Origin: Pseudomonas fluorescens
GTDB lineage: Bacteria; Pseudomonadota; Gammaproteobacteria; Pseudomonadales; Pseudomonadaceae
Assembly (NCBI RefSeq): GCF_902498065.1
Contig: NZ_CABVIR010000006.1
Span: 62,001-126,000 of the forward strand
Length of the DNA: 64,000 nt
Reading direction: 5' to 3'
Under the pieces are notes generated by a model. The model ran no database searches and had not been told where the DNA came from. It worked only from the letters and a program-made list of their open reading frames with translations. The position numbers and the translations under genes were made by a program. This document shows, one piece after another, positions 45,737-53,198 of the stretch (positions within the stretch are counted from its first letter, which is position 1; each line of letters opens with the position of its first letter).

Positions 45737-47203
45737 CTAGTTGAAGAGTTCTATCAAGGCCCCATCCGAAATATTAAAAAATCGATTTCCCGTACGTTTA
45801 ACAAATCGGGTGTCATGAGAAACTATTATCGCCGCTGGATTCAGGCGCTGCATTTCAATTTCCAGCAGCTCTTGAGAAGTAATATCCAAGTGGTTAGTTG
45901 GCTCGTCTAAAATCAAGAAATTTGGGCAACTCAAGCGAAGTGTCAGCAAAGCAAGACGCGTGCGCTCTCCATGACTAATTTGTCCGATTGTTTTTTGAGA
46001 GTCCAGAAAACAAAAACCTGCGGACGCTAGTTTATTGATTGCTTGTTGTTGGTCGAGTTGAAATAGAGTTGCAATAAATTCGAGGATTTCAGAATCAAGC
46101 GGCAGTGACGAAAGTTCTTGATCCAGAACACCGACCTTCACAGAAGGCCCAATTTTGATACCAGGATCAATATTATCAATAATGGCTTTGAGTAAGGTAC
46201 TTTTACCAGAACCATTAACGCCAGAAATGACTAATCGATCCCCTCTCTCTATCACTAAGGACTTAATGAAAAATAATAGACGACCTTCGCCCGAGTACAA
46301 ATTAAGATTTTCAATTTGCAAGATCTTCTTGGCATGGAATTCCTCTACATCCAAGCCAACCTCTTTCTTGCGAAAGGCTTGTTTTTCGGGTACTACCGCT
46401 TCAAGCATTTTGATTTTTTTTTCGATTTTTTTGGCTTTTTGCAACGCTGTATCGCTATAGTTGTTCACTCCAAGTTGACGTTGGAATTGAGCACTTTTCT
46501 TTAGCCGCTGAATTTCATTTATAGCTTCAGTTCTAGAGCAAGCAATGGATCGTTCTTGCTCTAAAAACAATTCACGAGCTCGTGTAAAAGAAAAATTGAA
46601 ATAAGAGAATTTTTTATGATGAAGAATTAATGTACTTCTCGTAACCGCGTCTAAAAAATCTCGATTATGACTAACCACAACGTATGTAGATAATAAACCG
46701 CTGTCTCCAAGCAAACGAATCAGGTTTGCGATGTGTATCTGATCCAAATGATTTGTAGGCTCATCCAGCAACAATAGATCCGGTTCTAAAAGAACCGCCC
46801 TGCCAATCATTAATATCTTTTTCCAGCCTCCACTCAGCTGGTCAAAAGACAAGGACCGATATTCTTTCGGAAATGCGCATAATTCAAATACGTAATCCGC
46901 CTTCCACTTTTCGGCGAGAGGCTCAGACAAGCAACTCTCCAATATTTCAGAAGCAATTAACTTGCTCCACAGCTCTGGAAATCCCTGCTGCACATAGTGA
47001 CAGCGCATCCCTCTGGAGTGAGTGATATTTCCATCATGCTCATCCAGGCTTTTTGCAATCGTGCGCAACAAAGAACTTTTTCCAGAACCATTATCACCAA
47101 TAATCCCTATTTTATCTCCGCTATTTATAGAAAAATTCAGATTGGAAAAAAGCATTTTTTCATTAAAGCACAAAGAAACGCCTTCTATTTTTACCAGAGA
47201 CAA
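45737..47203 (-). CDS. ABC-F family ATPase (putative ribosome-protection/self-resistance)
   Basis: A soluble protein of 488 aa with two ABC domains and no membrane part: first Walker A GDNGSGKSS (about 37-45), signature LSGGWKK, Walker B LLLLDEPTNHLD; a basic, helical linker (about 205-285, with ERSIACSRTEAINEIQRLKK and KKIEKKIKML); second Walker A GVNGSGKST and signature ISHGERT. This is the ABC-F layout. Members inside antibiotic clusters protect the ribosome, but housekeeping EttA/Uup types also exist; its divergence and setting favour self-protection. TTG start directly abuts the ligase stop, with GGAG upstream. Confidence 0.85.
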   Translation of the reverse strand: MSLVKIEGVSLCFNEKMLFSNLNFSINSGDKIGIIGDNGSGKSSLLRTIAKSLDEHDGNITHSRGMRCHYVQQGFPELWSKLIASEILESCLSEPLAEKWKADYVFELCAFPKEYRSLSFDQLSGGWKKILMIGRAVLLEPDLLLLDEPTNHLDQIHIANLIRLLGDSGLLSTYVVVSHNRDFLDAVTRSTLILHHKKFSYFNFSFTRARELFLEQERSIACSRTEAINEIQRLKKSAQFQRQLGVNNYSDTALQKAKKIEKKIKMLEAVVPEKQAFRKKEVGLDVEEFHAKKILQIENLNLYSGEGRLLFFIKSLVIERGDRLVISGVNGSGKSTLLKAIIDNIDPGIKIGPSVKVGVLDQELSSLPLDSEILEFIATLFQLDQQQAINKLASAGFCFLDSQKTIGQISHGERTRLALLTLRLSCPNFLILDEPTNHLDITSQELLEIEMQRLNPAAIIVSHDTRFVKRTGNRFFNISDGALIELFN

Positions 47204-48616
47204 TTAATCCAACTCCCACTCTCGTATGATACTTCTGCGTTTATACGATTTCTGATCAGGCAGCATATCCACTTCTTGATGCAATAACGTAATCGTATAA
47301 CCGAACAAGCAGGAGAGCCGGTCATTTAACTGACCGAGGATTTCCGTCATATTTTTGTGAGGACTTCCCGTGTAGTGAGTAATTAACTCTATTGTTTTCT
47401 CGTTTTTTTGTATTAATCGGAAGGCGTTTAGTGTTTTGTCAGGTGTAACCAATATATCGTCCACCGCTGCAAGAATGGACGCGCTAGGAACAAGGTGATG
47501 CTCACGTGTTCGGAAAGCATCATCGCGCCTGCCATTGACTTCATAAAGCGACGTACAGCAACTGCCACAACCACAGCGCTCACGCTCTGAGGTTTTGCGT
47601 GCTATATCACCATGATCAAACCGGATTAATGGCATCAAATCGTTATCTAGATCTGTACAAACTACGCTACCAAATCCTTGTGCATCCGCATTCACAACTT
47701 CGAGATAAACACCATCCTCGATTACATGATATTGACCATGAGCGCATTGGGTCGCGATCAATCCGACTTCTTCAGAGCTGTATTCGTCAAAAACAGGAAT
47801 TCCCAATGCCTTTGAGTAATAGGTTCGCTCGAGCTGCGTGCTGCTTTCGGAATTAGTTAAAATAGCTTCAACGCCACTCATCTGCAGTGCCAACTTATGT
47901 TTAAGTATAATTGGCAGATAGCTCGGCAATATGATGAGCAACCTGGGCCGTAGTAAAAGCAAGTGCTCGCCCAACGGCGTGCTCGGCAATAGATCGGGCA
48001 ACTGAAATGTTCTGTATTTTCCGTGTAGCGATGAAAACGCCAATCCCGAGTGATGAATCACATAAATCCAGTCTTGTTCTTTCAGAGGACGCTGCAAGCA
48101 TGAATTATAAAAACGCATTACCTGCAAATGGTCGAGAACGATGTCGTTATCGTCACTGTACACTGTGAACGGTTTTCCACTTGAACCCGATGTTCGAGAC
48201 GTATTGGCAAACTCCAGGACTTTCGGATCGTTTACCCTGATGCGAGGCTCAAAGTCGTTCAAAACAGCTTTGGTCACGATGGGAAGCTGTTCAAAATCAG
48301 AAAAACAAGAGATGGCCCCTTCTTCGTAACCGCACGCTCCATACAATTCGCGATAAAACGGGACGTTATTATAAGCCCTGTCCACAAGCGTTTTGATTTT
48401 CGACAACTGAAAGTGCTTTATATCAGCATGTGGCTGACGTAAGAACTCCGTCATAGACCCCATGTTTTCCGCCCATAATTTCAGCGTTTGGCCCTGTAGA
48501 TTATAGTTATCGGTTCTAGGCCGAATTACCTGCTCTGCCAGATCTTTAATTGCAGTCAAATTGCCGTTCTGCAGTTGAGAGTCAAAGATTGCTTCTGCGG
48601 TGCGAAACTCGCGCAT
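47204..48616 (-). CDS. PaaK-like adenylate-forming ligase
   Basis: 470-aa member of the phenylacetate-CoA ligase/CapK branch of adenylating enzymes. ATP-binding P-loop TSGSSGKPF (about 140-148), FDEYSSEEVGL corresponding to the A5 motif, LIRFDHGDIA (A7-like), the CGCG cysteines typical of PaaK, and VNGRRDDAF. It should activate a carboxylic acid as the adenylate and pass it to CoA or directly to an amine. No carrier-protein gene is nearby, so amide-bond formation is plausible. Excellent ribosome site (AGGAGGGG) before ATG 48616. First known gene of the left operon. Confidence 0.82.
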   Translation of the reverse strand: MREFRTAEAIFDSQLQNGNLTAIKDLAEQVIRPRTDNYNLQGQTLKLWAENMGSMTEFLRQPHADIKHFQLSKIKTLVDRAYNNVPFYRELYGACGYEEGAISCFSDFEQLPIVTKAVLNDFEPRIRVNDPKVLEFANTSRTSGSSGKPFTVYSDDNDIVLDHLQVMRFYNSCLQRPLKEQDWIYVIHHSGLAFSSLHGKYRTFQLPDLLPSTPLGEHLLLLRPRLLIILPSYLPIILKHKLALQMSGVEAILTNSESSTQLERTYYSKALGIPVFDEYSSEEVGLIATQCAHGQYHVIEDGVYLEVVNADAQGFGSVVCTDLDNDLMPLIRFDHGDIARKTSERERCGCGSCCTSLYEVNGRRDDAFRTREHHLVPSASILAAVDDILVTPDKTLNAFRLIQKNEKTIELITHYTGSPHKNMTEILGQLNDRLSCLFGYTITLLHQEVDMLPDQKSYKRRSIIREWELD

Positions 48617-48753
48617 AAGAGCCCCTCCTGTGTTTAGAATAGGATATCTTGTTAATTACGAACATGAATGCGGTATCTATCAATGATACAGTTAATGCAT
48701 TTCGAAAATTTCGTGTGTTTCCGACACTAACTTTATGACGACCGCACGCTGAC

Positions 48754-48783
48754 TTATATCTTCAAAGAATCTCGAACAGTCAT
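48754..48783 (-). CDS. Possible 9-aa leader peptide upstream of the ligase/ABC-F operon
   Basis: ATG at 48783 is preceded by AAAGGAG at 7-nt spacing and encodes MTVRDSLKI then stop, about 140 bp before the ligase start. ABC-F resistance genes are often preceded by short translated leaders that sense ribosome inhibition, which makes this worth noting. The evidence is only the ribosome site and position. Confidence 0.3.
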   Translation of the reverse strand: MTVRDSLKI

Positions 48784-48812
48784 TGAATTTCTCCTTTAAT
48801 CTCCATCGCATG

Positions 48813-48841
48813 AATTTACAAAAAACTAAAATACATGTAAA
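48813..48841 (-). promoter_or_regulatory. Putative promoter of the ligase/ABC-F/exporter operon
   Basis: Minus-strand TTTACA (48841-48836), 17-nt spacer, TAAATT (48818-48813). Matches sigma-70 consensus at 5 and 4 of 6 positions, about 200 bp upstream of the ligase gene and just before the 9-codon leader. Confidence 0.4.
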
Positions 48842-49022
48842 GAAAGAATAGAATAATTAATGTTTCAGCCTTAATCAAAAAAGCCAATACTGAACGGGCG
48901 AGCAAGCAGCAATATATGGCAACACATCATCAACAATCCGGATTGGACTTCATTTGCAATATAGTTGATATTAATTCCGCGGCACAAAAAATATTTATAA
49001 CTTCAAGGATGAAGGACATTAC

Positions 49023-49460
49023 ATGGTTAACTTCAACAAACTCGTTCCAGAATTAATCGTTTCTGATATTAAACGTAGTTTAAAATTTTATTGTAAGGTG
49101 ATTGGCTTCCGCGTCGAGTATGAAAGGTCTGAAGAAGGATTTGCATTTATTTCTTATCACGGTAGTCAATTGATGTTGGGGCAAGATCGTTTTAAGACTT
49201 CGCCTTGGCGCGTAGAACCTCTAGCACATCCCTACGGACGCGGGATGAATTTATCAATCGAATGTCCCGACGTAACCACGATGGCGAGGACATTGAAAAA
49301 ATCGGGATATGAACTGCGTAAACCAATAGAAACGTTTTGGTATAAATCGGATAAAGAGCTCTTGGGAGAGAGTAATTTTCTAGTACAAGATCCGGATGGT
49401 TACCTGCTTCGATTTGCACAGGATTTGGGCTCAAAACCTGTCGTTCATGATGAACTCTGA
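49023..49460 (+). CDS. VOC-superfamily protein (glyoxalase/bleomycin-resistance fold)
   Basis: 145-aa single-domain VOC protein: paired beta-alpha-beta-beta-beta modules with LVPELIVSDIKRSLKFY at the start, a middle NLSIECPDVTTM strand and FLVQDPDGYLLRFAQDLG at the end, closely patterned on bleomycin-resistance-type binding proteins. It could sequester the cluster's product or act as a metal-dependent enzyme in the pathway. It is the only plus-strand gene of the island, with GAAGGA 6 nt before ATG 49023, and is followed by a perfect 15-bp inverted repeat. Confidence 0.85.
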   Translation: MVNFNKLVPELIVSDIKRSLKFYCKVIGFRVEYERSEEGFAFISYHGSQLMLGQDRFKTSPWRVEPLAHPYGRGMNLSIECPDVTTMARTLKKSGYELRKPIETFWYKSDKELLGESNFLVQDPDGYLLRFAQDLGSKPVVHDEL

Positions 49461-49503
49461 TGCCCTACAAAGAAATTTCGATACAGTGAAGATTTGAATT
49501 AAT

Positions 49504-49547
49504 TACCGATTTTTGAACTCGATGCTGCAAGGGTTCAAAAATCGGTA
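49504..49547. repeat. Perfect 15-bp inverted repeat between convergent genes
   Basis: TACCGATTTTTGAAC (49504-49518) and GTTCAAAAATCGGTA (49533-49547) are exact inverse copies around a 14-nt loop, between the VOC stop and the aminopropyltransferase stop. A T-run follows about 10 nt later on the plus strand. It may act as a bidirectional transcription end or a protein-binding site. Confidence 0.75.
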
Positions 49548-49653
49548 CAATTGCAGATTTTTTAATGAGAGCGACGGATTTTCCAATCATTCTGTGTAAG
49601 GAGAATTGGCCTTTATTACAGGTGCAACTCTCTTTAGCTGTCTCATAAAGCTG

Positions 49654-50532
49654 TCAGATGCAGTCATCCATTCGCATCACCTTAGGAGCAATCACCGATC
49701 TTGAAAGTGACACCGCGTCAATGTGGCGAGGGGTATATTTACTTGAAGCTAATTTTTCCTGCATTTGTTCAGTGGACAGTTCAACCTCTCCGGCATGACC
49801 GACCAGCCAAACCCAATCCTGCTCATCCACTTCGAAATACGTTACATGATGGAATACTTTCTTCATTCTGACGTAGGCGGTTTTAAGTGAGTCGCAACGC
49901 CACAAGCATGAGTTGCCAGCTTGTGTGATAAATGCGCCGCCAGGAGCTAGAACCGACTTAACTCTGTTCCAAAATAGCTCATCATAAAGCCCCTCTGTTT
50001 TAGGACCTTCATCAGGAATATCCATCACAATAAGATCGAAATTAATATTTTTATCAAGCATGCTCTCAATATATTCTTTTCCGTCTCCGATTATCACTTT
50101 CAGTGAATCAGTACTGCCGGCGCTCATATACTTTTTTATTTCGTCAACTGTGTACCCGTACGGCAAGTATTTCCCACAGGCAACCATACACTCTTCATCG
50201 ATGTCTACATGGGTTATATTTTCTACACCGGCCTTTTGCAATATTTGGACAGCTACGCCTTCGGAAGATCCAATAACCAACGCTGTTTTCGGCAAATTCG
50301 GCATGCTCAAAAGAGCGGGCATTACTTGACCTTCATGGTAGGCTAACTGACTTAGCTCGGAGCTTTGCCTTTCATTATTGCAGAACAAAGTAGTTCCGTG
50401 AGCAGTATCCGCGATTAACAAATCCTGAAATTCTGTTTTGCTTTGCACGTGTATTTTATAAATTTCCCACGATCGGCTGATACCTTCCGAAATAGGTTCT
50501 TGTAATATCATGGATTCTGGAATCTTGCTCAC
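49654..50532 (-). CDS. Spermidine-synthase-like aminopropyltransferase
   Basis: 292-aa Rossmann-fold methyltransferase-like protein of the spermidine synthase family. N-terminal small beta-domain, then AYHEG (the YHE of polyamine synthases), a degenerate glycine motif IGSSEG in place of GGGDG, VDIDEEC binding the nucleoside, GDGKEYI, and the catalytic Asp in DIPDEGP. It would transfer an aminopropyl group from decarboxylated SAM, which the SpeD homologue upstream can supply. The acceptor is unknown. GTG 50532 has AGGAG 10 nt upstream; a GTG at 50550 overlaps that site and is less likely. 47 bp after speD. Confidence 0.78.
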   Translation of the reverse strand: MSKIPESMILQEPISEGISRSWEIYKIHVQSKTEFQDLLIADTAHGTTLFCNNERQSSELSQLAYHEGQVMPALLSMPNLPKTALVIGSSEGVAVQILQKAGVENITHVDIDEECMVACGKYLPYGYTVDEIKKYMSAGSTDSLKVIIGDGKEYIESMLDKNINFDLIVMDIPDEGPKTEGLYDELFWNRVKSVLAPGGAFITQAGNSCLWRCDSLKTAYVRMKKVFHHVTYFEVDEQDWVWLVGHAGEVELSTEQMQEKLASSKYTPRHIDAVSLSRSVIAPKVMRMDDCI

Positions 50533-50579
50533 TCTCGCTATTCTCCTCACAACAAATTACCTGCCAGGTAAATTTTCAA

Positions 50580-50942
50580 TTACTGAAAACCTCTTTTCAC
50601 GGTTTTTATCTCATGCTTCGAACAATCCAACGCGGAGCATATGAACTCAAACGCATCACTTGAATTGCAGTTGTCACCGCAGGTGAACATATCAAAAAAT
50701 AGCGCGCCGATTTCCGGATAGGTATGAAATGACGCATGGGACTCTTCCAACAAGACCAAAACTGTAACGCCCTGGGGCTCGAACTGTTTGGATACAGTTC
50801 CACAAACGGTCGCGCCAGCCTTAGTAGCAGAAGCACACAGAAGTTCGGTTAAATAGCGAATATCATTTAGTTTTTGCGGAGCAATATCATAAAGCTCTCC
50901 GAAGGTATGATTTCCGAAAAAGGCCCCTGGTACGTGCTGCAT
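50580..50942 (-). CDS. speD: S-adenosylmethionine decarboxylase proenzyme (pyruvoyl type)
   Basis: 120-aa class 1B AdoMet decarboxylase. Self-cleavage before Ser68 in LEESHASFHTYPE would create the pyruvoyl group; His73 and Cys88 (FTCG) occupy the processing and catalytic positions (same spacing as Ser63/His68/Cys83 of the Thermotoga enzyme, as I recall). Product: decarboxylated SAM, the aminopropyl donor. Start ATG 50942; frame upstream lacks conserved sequence. A pseudomonad normally has its own chromosomal speD/speE elsewhere, so a second set here points to a dedicated pathway. Confidence 0.9.
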   Translation of the reverse strand: MQHVPGAFFGNHTFGELYDIAPQKLNDIRYLTELLCASATKAGATVCGTVSKQFEPQGVTVLVLLEESHASFHTYPEIGALFFDMFTCGDNCNSSDAFEFICSALDCSKHEIKTVKRGFQ

Positions 50943-51047
50943 TGAAAACTCTCTTTTTGAACATATAAGAAATTGACGAAATATTTTTTCAAAGGTACAG
51001 GAGATCAATAGTTCTATTTAAATAGATCAGATAAAAAAAACAATCTT

Positions 51048-51998
51048 TTAATTTTTGTGATCAGAAGCAAACTCAAGAATTTTAATCAATGCACAGGTAA
51101 AGATATTTTTTACAGTTTGTTGCTCTTGTCCTGCCAGATGAGAGGTTGCTACCAAATTTGTAGTCGGCAAAGAAAGCAGACCGTGTACGTCATGACAATG
51201 ACCTTTATTATCTGTCCACTCGTTATAATATCCATCAATAAAACACGATGCGCCAGTATTATTCTGGAGATAGCCCTTCAGGGCGACCGGACAAATAATG
51301 CCAGGACTGGACATATTGAAGATCATCAGCTTGGGGTTTGCCCTTTTTAATACGACCTCATCAATAAGGTGACGCGTTTCGGAGCCACCCGCAATGTGAA
51401 CACACAGGATATCGACTTCAGCTACCATTCTAATCAAAGAGCTATATTTTAAATTTAACGAGGCTTCAAGTTCGAGCTTCCGAGTTCGAGACCAATAGTG
51501 TAAGTCCTTGCAACCTCTCTTTTGCAGTTGCTGTGCTATTTCAGTACCAATAGCACCCATGCCCACAAAACCAATGCCCAAGCTCGATAATGAGCGTCTC
51601 GGCGTTTGAAGCCACCGGGAGCCCTCTTTTACACCCTCGATGCTTTCAAATATTCTTGCCAAACTGACAGTGATCATCGCCAGCGTAAACTCTGTAACAG
51701 CATGAGCGTTCATATAGGGTGTATTACTTAATCGGATACCCTTTTTTTTCGCGTATTCAACGTCCACGAAACTGCTGGTTCCTGTCCCCATCACCACGAC
51801 GTGCTCTAACTTGGTAGCGATGTCAATCAGTCGAGCGGATAAATACTCAGGGCCACCGAGGATGTAGTCATGAACCCCAGGCAATATATCCATTATTTGC
51901 TGTTCATCGACAGGGCATCGTATATGGAGGAGTTCGACACTATCGGGGAATACGCCTTCGCCAATGTCAAAATCGCCTGTGACGAGAAGCTTGCGCAT
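51048..51998 (-). CDS. D-2-hydroxyacid dehydrogenase-fold reductase, catalytic Arg missing (putative imine reductase)
   Basis: 316-aa protein with the D-isomer 2-hydroxyacid dehydrogenase layout: NAD(P) motif GMGAIG (146-151), WSRTRK after beta-2 (Ser170-Arg171 suggest NADPH), and the His motif TSHLAG (His287). The position of the catalytic Arg in the family motif NxxRG reads NMSSPG (Ser231), so normal 2-hydroxyacid chemistry is doubtful. Its ATG directly follows the stop of the PLP-enzyme gene. Arginine oxidases of the Ind4 type work with a reductase that reduces the imine product; this gene fits that role by position and residue loss. Function is inference. Confidence 0.75.
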   Translation of the reverse strand: MRKLLVTGDFDIGEGVFPDSVELLHIRCPVDEQQIMDILPGVHDYILGGPEYLSARLIDIATKLEHVVVMGTGTSSFVDVEYAKKKGIRLSNTPYMNAHAVTEFTLAMITVSLARIFESIEGVKEGSRWLQTPRRSLSSLGIGFVGMGAIGTEIAQQLQKRGCKDLHYWSRTRKLELEASLNLKYSSLIRMVAEVDILCVHIAGGSETRHLIDEVVLKRANPKLMIFNMSSPGIICPVALKGYLQNNTGASCFIDGYYNEWTDNKGHCHDVHGLLSLPTTNLVATSHLAGQEQQTVKNIFTCALIKILEFASDHKN

Positions 51999-53198
51999 TT
52001 ATAGGATCTCCATTACATCTCTATTTCTTGTAAAGATTAATCTCTGAAGCTCTGTCAGCGCCTGTTTCAGACGCGAAATCGAAAATGCGAATTGTTCGTC
52101 GGGTTTCATTAAAGCGATTCTTATACGATTATGTCCCGCTGTATAATGACTCCCCCAATAAAAATATCTCCCAGGCAGAACTGCCACACCATAACTGGCA
52201 AGATATTCGGTCAACTCAAGATCGGAGAGCCCGGTTCTCTCGATGTTAAGCCACATTACCGCCATGATAGAGTCTGGGTGCAATGATTCAATATCAACTA
52301 GAGTGCCGCTCAGTTCTGACCGAGCGATTTCAATATTTTTTTCAATAATCGAATGTATGTAAGGGAGACCACCCTTTTTCAAGGTGGCATCAATGAATTC
52401 GATAATTACTCTCAACGAAAAATTTGAACAGCACAGGTAAAGCTCCTCATAGATGGCTCGAATGGCATGCTGCAAGTCTTCGCTATAGGAAAGAATGCTA
52501 GCCTTAGCGTCTAATGTTGGCCATTGCTTACCTGTATCTTCCAAAATTATAAATGACAATCCCCGATCAATGAGTAATTCGTACTCATCGATTTGGCTCT
52601 GGTGGCAAAACCTGAAGGAAGTATCGAGCACCAAAACCAGATTATGATGGTGGCACAGTTCAACGACATTCCTCATCATCACAGCATCAACAACAAATCC
52701 TGTTGGGTTATTTGGGTTGACCATAAATAACACGTCTAGCTTTTTATCCTGAATAAGTCCGTCTAATATGCCCAGATCAGTAAATGCAACCTCAGGAATA
52801 GCTTCTATTTCGACTTCCCTGCGTCGGAGTAATTGCGCAAGGTTATCAAACGTGGGCTCGACAAGCCCAACTTTATAGTTCATCGATCGCGCCCACGCGC
52901 CGACGATGTCGATGCTATTGGAGGCCGTAGGACATATCGAAAAATTCGCGTGCTGCCTCAAGCCATCAAGGCCAAAGTACTCCGCAAATTTATTTTTGAA
53001 TAGTTTTTCCATTTCCGGAATAGGGACTTCAATTGCCGAACGCCAAAGAGCGGGCAACTCAGACAACACCGTATTAAAGTGCTTCTCCGCCGAGATATAA
53101 CTGTGTCCGTCCGCAAGATTGTATTGCGCCGACAAGCCAAAAACCTCAAGTTCGGTGAGATTGTTATTTTTATGGCTAAGTAACATCTTCATTGGCAT
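51999..53198 (-). CDS. PLP-dependent L-arginine oxidase/hydroxylase-like enzyme (MppP/Ind4/RohP type)
   Basis: 399-aa fold-type I PLP enzyme. Aminotransferase-like marks: NPNNPTG (161-167), Asp192 (LDTSFRF) for the pyridine nitrogen, Lys224 (EDTGKQW) for the Schiff base and Arg358/360 near the C-terminus for the substrate carboxylate. Features I associate with O2-using arginine oxidases rather than plain aminotransferases: FGLSAQYNLADGHSY near the N-terminus, CPTASNSID, VEPTFDNLAQLLRRR, EELYLCCSNFS and PGRYFYW. Glu18, Asp30, Asp221 and Lys224 are each offset by three from the key residues recalled for MppP (15, 27, 218, 221). Likely substrate L-arginine, product a 4-hydroxy or dehydro 2-keto/2-imino acid. 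GAGG precedes ATG 53198. Confidence 0.75.
   Translation of the reverse strand: MPMKMLLSHKNNNLTELEVFGLSAQYNLADGHSYISAEKHFNTVLSELPALWRSAIEVPIPEMEKLFKNKFAEYFGLDGLRQHANFSICPTASNSIDIVGAWARSMNYKVGLVEPTFDNLAQLLRRREVEIEAIPEVAFTDLGILDGLIQDKKLDVLFMVNPNNPTGFVVDAVMMRNVVELCHHHNLVLVLDTSFRFCHQSQIDEYELLIDRGLSFIILEDTGKQWPTLDAKASILSYSEDLQHAIRAIYEELYLCCSNFSLRVIIEFIDATLKKGGLPYIHSIIEKNIEIARSELSGTLVDIESLHPDSIMAVMWLNIERTGLSDLELTEYLASYGVAVLPGRYFYWGSHYTAGHNRIRIALMKPDEQFAFSISRLKQALTELQRLIFTRNRDVMEIL

Larger units (their letters stand above)
48617..49022. other. Divergent control region of the island (ligase/VOC genes)
   Basis: 406 bp, strongly AT-rich. On the minus strand it has a promoter candidate (48813-48841) and a 9-codon frame with a very good ribosome site (48754-48783), which lies within a 39-codon frame (48692-48811) lacking one. 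On the plus strand, GAAGGA precedes the VOC start, and a 46-codon frame (48916-49056) runs into that gene. No terminator-like attenuator was found. Confidence 0.55.

Noticed and set aside
48916..49056. 46-codon plus-strand frame running into the VOC gene
   Set aside because: No ribosome site before its ATG and it overlaps the well-supported VOC start in another frame.
43079..53198. Cluster as NRPS/PKS or classical lanthipeptide type
   Set aside because: No condensation, ketosynthase, carrier, LanM/LanB or radical-SAM gene is present; the enzymes point to small-molecule chemistry on arginine.
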